7,919 bases of DNA from assembly GCA_016283945.1 (NCBI GenBank), contig JAEENW010000057.1, positions 1 through 7,919 of the forward strand. The letters run 5' to 3'. The stretch is from Bacillota bacterium. GTDB lineage: Bacteria > Bacillota > Clostridia > Peptostreptococcales > Anaerovoracaceae. Positions 4,901-7,919 of this stretch are shown piece after piece. Numbering within the stretch: the stretch's first letter is position 1; each line of letters opens with the position of its first letter. The notes beneath the pieces were generated by a model. That model was not told the DNA's origin. It saw nothing but the letters and a program-made list of their open reading frames with translations, and did no database searches. Position numbers and translations under genes: made by a program.

Positions 4901-6124
4901 CTAATACCACTTTGCCCTGCGCCTGTTGCGCACGAGGATCCCGATGACAGCAGCCGCTATGAGCGCGGCGAGGATCCCCGCGGTCATATAGATGCTGTCC
5001 GGAAGCCCTCCCTCTATCTTGAGCTCCTCCCAGAGCCCGTTGACGAGCTCCGCGGTCTCGGGATCGAGATTCCTGAAGGCGTATTTGTTGAGCTGCTCGC
5101 GGAAGTTGAAGTCCTCGGGATAGAGTACCTCCATGACCTCCTCGCCCATCTCCTCGATGTAGTCCTCGTCGGTGTATACGCACTCGTGCGGGCTGGCGTA
5201 GAAGAGGCACTCGGCGTTGGGTATGGCCGCCTCGTCCTTGAGCATGTAGTTTATGAACATCGCCGCGGCTTTAGGATTGCCGCTGCCCTTGGGGATGCAC
5301 ATGCAGTCCACGAAGATGTTGGTCTCCTCCGGATAGAAGAAGCCCAGATCCTCGTTGACCTCGAGCATGGTGAAGTAGTCTCCGGCGTAGTAGGCAGCGA
5401 CGGCCGCCTCGCCCGACTCCATCTTGTTGTAGATCTCGTCCATGACGTAGCTCTGGATGATCTCCTTCTGCTCGAGCATCTTATCGTAGACGAGCTCCCA
5501 GTCGGCGGGATCGGTGGTGTTCACGTCGATGCCGAGCATGTACTGTACGGTGGAGAAGGCGTCGCGCGCGTTGTTGAACTGCAGTATCTTGCCGGCGTAC
5601 TTGTCGTTCCAGAGTATCTCCCAGCCGGTGCAGTCCTCCTCGTCGACCATAGTCGTATTGTATATGATGCCGACGCGCCCGTAGGTGTAGGGCACGGAGT
5701 ACTTGTCCTCGGGGTCGTAGTAGAGCCCGCGGAAGTCCTCGGTCACTGTGTCGTAGTAGCACTCGGCGCCGAGCTCATCGCAGACCTCCTCGATGTTGAT
5801 GGGCAGGAGCAGGTCCTCCGCTATGAGCCTCTCGACCATGTAATCGGAGGGGAAGATGACGTCGTAGATCGAGGTCCCCGAGCTCACCTTGGCGTACATG
5901 TCCTCGTTGCTCGGGTAGGTCGTGTAGTAGACCTTGATGCTGCGGCCGGTGATCTCCTCGTAGTATTCCTCGAAGGCTGCAAGGTTGTCCCTGTCGCCGT
6001 AGACTCCGTCGGAGAGATATTCTCCCCAGTTGTAGACGTAGAGCTTCTCGTCGGTCTGCCCGCAGGCGGAGAGCCCGGCGGCAAGCATGAGCCCTATCGC
6101 GAGGGCCAGGAGCTTCTTCATCAT
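4901..6124 (-). CDS. potD: PotD-like polyamine-binding lipoprotein with C-terminal membrane helix
   Basis: Extracellular solute-binding protein of the spermidine/putrescine importer, 407 aa. It begins with a lipoprotein signal (MMKKLLALAIG, lipobox LSAC, Cys21). PotD-type motifs follow: YVYNWGEYL (30-37), FPSDYMVERL (91-100), VPYTYGRVGIIYN (144-156), GKILQFNNARDAF (178-190), IFVDCMCIP (270-278). By eye-alignment with E. coli PotD the aromatic Trp/Tyr (W33, Y36) and Asp273 are kept. The residues at the DARE pocket motif are NARD (185-188), and two pocket Trp are Tyr and Phe. Ligand preference may therefore differ. Unusually, residues 379-398 form a hydrophobic helix followed by RNRRRAKWY, a second membrane anchor. 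Seven cysteines besides Cys21 are many for an exported protein. It overlaps potC by 4 bases (or starts at the second Met). Confidence 0.93.
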   Translation of the reverse strand: MMKKLLALAIGLMLAAGLSACGQTDEKLYVYNWGEYLSDGVYGDRDNLAAFEEYYEEITGRSIKVYYTTYPSNEDMYAKVSSGTSIYDVIFPSDYMVERLIAEDLLLPINIEEVCDELGAECYYDTVTEDFRGLYYDPEDKYSVPYTYGRVGIIYNTTMVDEEDCTGWEILWNDKYAGKILQFNNARDAFSTVQYMLGIDVNTTDPADWELVYDKMLEQKEIIQSYVMDEIYNKMESGEAAVAAYYAGDYFTMLEVNEDLGFFYPEETNIFVDCMCIPKGSGNPKAAAMFINYMLKDEAAIPNAECLFYASPHECVYTDEDYIEEMGEEVMEVLYPEDFNFREQLNKYAFRNLDPETAELVNGLWEELKIEGGLPDSIYMTAGILAALIAAAVIGILVRNRRRAKWY

Positions 6125-6915
6125 CTCTCCCTCCTGTCCCTGCTGCTGAGCAGATTGTAAACGAGGATCAGCGTCATGACGACTATGAAGATCAGCGTCG
6201 ACAGGGCGTAGATGCCGGGCTTGACAGACTTCTTGATCATCGCATAGATGTGGATGGTCAGGGTCTCGAAGCTCGCGCCGCTGGTGAAGTTGCTGATGAC
6301 GAAGTCGTCGAAGGACAGCGTGAAGGCCATGATCAGACCTGTCACGATGCCCGGCGATATGAACGGGAGCTCGACCTTGAAGAACGACTGCATCGGAGTG
6401 CAGCCGAGGTCCATGGCGGCTTCGGGCACGCTGCGGTCGAGCTGGTTGATCTTGGGCAGAACGCTCATGATCACGTAGGGAAGGCTGAAGGTTATGTGCG
6501 CTATGAGCAGCGATCCGAAGCCCAGAGCCGACTCCCTGCCCAGCGCCTGCGCCGTGAAGACGAAGAGCAGCATGAGGGAGATACCGGTGACTATGTCCGG
6601 GTTGACCATGGGCAGGTTCGTCACGTTCTTGACAGCGTTCCTGATCCTGCGCTTCCTGATGCGGCTGATGCCTACGGAGGCGAGGGTCCCCAGAAGCGTT
6701 GATACGAGCGCGGAAACCGAGCTCAGCACCAGAGTATTTCTGAAGGCGTTGAGCGTGATGTCGTCGGAGAGCATCTGCCTGTACCAGCGCAGCGAAAGGC
6801 CCGTCATGTGGGCTGTGGACTCGCCCGCGTTGAAGGAGATCAGTATCATGACCACGATCGGTGAGTACAGGAAGATGAATACGATGGCGAGATAGAGCTT
6901 TGAGAGCTTCTTCAT
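6121..6915 (-). CDS. potC: Polyamine ABC transporter permease PotC
   Basis: One of two membrane subunits that form the import channel for spermidine/putrescine. At 264 aa it is a normal PotC, with about six helices beginning at LYLAIVFIFLYSPIVVMILISF (read as the first membrane span, residues 8-28). The cytoplasmic EAA loop that docks the ATPase is at 165-184 (EAAMDLGCTP then FFKVELP). The NPDIVTGISLM segment (105-115) is typical of PotC. Its ATG overlaps the potB stop as ATGA, and its own TGA overlaps potD in the same way. These couplings indicate one transcript and matched subunit amounts. GGGGG lies 8 bases before the start. Confidence 0.96.
   Translation of the reverse strand: MKKLSKLYLAIVFIFLYSPIVVMILISFNAGESTAHMTGLSLRWYRQMLSDDITLNAFRNTLVLSSVSALVSTLLGTLASVGISRIRKRRIRNAVKNVTNLPMVNPDIVTGISLMLLFVFTAQALGRESALGFGSLLIAHITFSLPYVIMSVLPKINQLDRSVPEAAMDLGCTPMQSFFKVELPFISPGIVTGLIMAFTLSFDDFVISNFTSGASFETLTIHIYAMIKKSVKPGIYALSTLIFIVVMTLILVYNLLSSRDRRER
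6130..6135 (-). promoter_or_regulatory. potD ribosome binding site serving two adjacent ATGs
   Basis: AGGAGG is 5 bases from the ATG at 6124 and 8 bases from the ATG at 6121. The start is therefore either MMKK or MKK. The difference is one residue of the signal peptide and does not alter the mature lipoprotein. Confidence 0.5.
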
Positions 6916-7739
6916 TTCAGCAGCCCCCTCTCCTCGTTCTCATCGCCGAAGCGGTTCATGACTCCCATGGAGATCAGGATCATGATCATGAGCACCATGG
7001 ACAGGGCCGCGCCGAAGTGGAAGTTGATCGCGGTCCCGGTGAAATAGCTCTCTATGGTGTCTCCTATGAGCTGGAAGGTGCCTCCGCCCAGCTTCTGGGA
7101 TATGTAGAAGGTGCTGATGCTGGGCACGAAGACCATCGTGATCCCGGAGATGACTCCGGAGATGCTCATGGGCATCACCACCCTGAAGAGCACGTCGCGG
7201 TCGCTGCAGCCGAGGTCCTTTGCGGCCTCGATGATCCTCGGGTCTATGCCCGCCATGACCGAGTAGATCGGCATCACCATGTAGGGCAGGAAGCAGAAGA
7301 CCATGCCCGTGATGACGGCGCCCGGGGTGTTGATCATGTGCAGGGGCCCTATCCCGATGTAGCCGAGCAGGGTGTTTATGATGCCGGTGTCCTCGAGCAG
7401 GGTCATCCACGAATAGGTCGTGATGAGGAAGTTCATCCACAGCGGAAGCATGATGAGGACCATCATGATGCTCTGGGTGTCCGCCCTCATGCGGCTGAAG
7501 ATATACGCCAGAGGATAGGCTATGACGAGGCAGATCACTGTCGCGATCAGCGCCATGCACAGCGAGTTGAGGAAGATCAGCAGATAGTTGCTGGTGCCGA
7601 TCCTCGTGATGTTCTCGAGCGTCGGGTCTCCGGCTCCGTCGGTGAAGGTGTAGTAGAGGACGAAGAGCATCGGCGCCACGATGAACAGCGCGCTCCACAC
7701 TATGTGCGGATACGCGGCGAGATTGCGCCTGTTACTCAT
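6912..7739 (-). CDS. potB: Polyamine ABC transporter permease PotB
   Basis: Second channel subunit of the spermidine/putrescine importer, 275 aa, normal for the family. It has about six membrane helices, the first near residues 12-31 (HIVWSALFIVAPMLFVLYY) and the last near 244-261. The EAA docking loop lies at 171-190 (EAAKDLGCSD then LFRVVMP). MLPLWMNFLITTYSW (97-111) is typical of PotB. The start at 7739 is chosen over an ATG at 7757 because AGGAGG at 7749-7754 lies 9 bases before 7739, and the upstream ATG is itself part of that ribosome site. The gene overlaps the potA end by 8 bases (ATGAGTAA) and potC by 4, so all are co-translated. Confidence 0.96.
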   Translation of the reverse strand: MSNRRNLAAYPHIVWSALFIVAPMLFVLYYTFTDGAGDPTLENITRIGTSNYLLIFLNSLCMALIATVICLVIAYPLAYIFSRMRADTQSIMMVLIMLPLWMNFLITTYSWMTLLEDTGIINTLLGYIGIGPLHMINTPGAVITGMVFCFLPYMVMPIYSVMAGIDPRIIEAAKDLGCSDRDVLFRVVMPMSISGVISGITMVFVPSISTFYISQKLGGGTFQLIGDTIESYFTGTAINFHFGAALSMVLMIMILISMGVMNRFGDENEERGLLK

Positions 7740-7919
7740 CTTCAAGCTCCTCCTCATCTATGTTCTCGGAGAGCTGGTCGATCTCCAGGGAGTAGGAGCT
7801 GTAGTCTCCGAACATGTTGGAATACTTGGACTTCTTCATGACGTGGAAGGCGTCGGGGACCATGTTGAGCCCTATGAAGCTTCCGGGGGCGGCGTAGTCG
7901 GTGGTCTGTATCATCCACT
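7732..7919 (-). CDS. potA: Polyamine ABC transporter ATPase PotA, C-terminal end only (partial)
   Basis: Last 61 complete codons of the ATP-binding subunit; the 5' part, including the nucleotide-binding motifs, lies beyond the window edge. The visible part is the end of the C-terminal regulatory (TOBE-type) domain: PGSFIGLNMVPDAFHVMKK, where GLxxxPxxxHVMKK is typical of Gram-positive PotA ends. After this comes a tail of about 33 residues rich in Ser, Tyr, Glu and Asp, ending EEELEDE. The assignment rests on that ending plus the directly following potBCD. The stop overlaps the potB start by 8 bases. The promoter and any regulation of the operon are outside the window. Confidence 0.85.
   Translation of the reverse strand, partial: WMIQTTDYAAPGSFIGLNMVPDAFHVMKKSKYSNMFGDYSSYSLEIDQLSENIDEEELEDE
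7749..7754 (-). promoter_or_regulatory. Ribosome binding site that decides the potB start
   Basis: AGGAGG lies inside the end of potA, 9 bases before the potB ATG at 7739. The in-frame ATG at 7757 falls on the 5' side of this site and cannot use it. The six extra residues MRRSLK are therefore unlikely to be translated as part of PotB. Confidence 0.7.

Noticed and set aside
5186..6160. Long open frame of 324 codons on the plus strand opposite potD
   Set aside because: It reads as a Val/Leu/Glu/His-rich sequence with no domain, and lies opposite a clear gene. Long antisense frames are expected in GC-rich DNA with biased codons.
7740..7757. Upstream ATG for potB at 7757
   Set aside because: The AGGAGG site overlaps and follows it, so only the ATG at 7739 is correctly spaced.
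6900..7841. Open frame of 313 codons on the plus strand opposite potB
   Set aside because: It is a His/Asp/Glu-rich shadow of potB codons with no recognisable motif and no good ribosome site.
1..7919. tRNA, rRNA, CRISPR, insertion sequence or phage elements
   Set aside because: Genes fill nearly the whole window; gaps of at most about 80 bases show no cloverleaf, spaced repeats, transposase or terminal inverted repeats.

Overview
All ten genes lie on the minus strand, so they are transcribed from high to low coordinates. GC-rich DNA, strong AGGAGG ribosome sites, very short gaps, a superoxide reductase/rubrerythrin oxygen defence and a lipoprotein-type binding protein suggest a GC-rich anaerobic Clostridia-like Firmicute. 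No marker gene here fixes the genus.

Layout in transcription order: (1) 7919-4901 is a polyamine ABC importer operon: the 3' end of potA (cut by the window edge), potB, potC and potD. Each gene overlaps the next by 4 to 8 bases. (2) A MATE-family efflux protein (4875-3502) follows potD after 25 bases, with its own ribosome site. (3) After a 60-base gap holding a GC-rich hairpin comes a small FMN nitroreductase (3441-2917). A six-helix membrane protein of unknown function (2915-2379) starts one base after it ends. (4) After an 80-base gap comes an oxygen-defence cassette: desulfoferrodoxin (superoxide reductase, 2298-1924), a two-rubredoxin protein with a degenerate ferritin-like middle (1892-1260), and a long fusion of a ferredoxin to a two-rubredoxin rubrerythrin (1257-76).

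The cassette reads as a superoxide-to-peroxide-to-water pathway. The superoxide reductase makes peroxide, the rubrerythrin half of the last gene reduces it, and the rubredoxin and ferredoxin domains plausibly carry electrons. The importer probably brings in putrescine or spermidine; the MATE protein and nitroreductase have no substrate assigned.

The most unusual points are: the ferredoxin-rubrerythrin fusion, which has an apparently intact ribosome site and start codon in frame at the domain boundary, so a free rubrerythrin could also be made; the non-canonical first cluster motif of that ferredoxin; the ferritin-like domain that has lost an iron-binding histidine; and a PotD with both a lipobox and a C-terminal membrane helix. 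I see no RNA genes, CRISPR arrays, insertion sequences or phage genes. No gene-free stretch exceeds about 80 bases.
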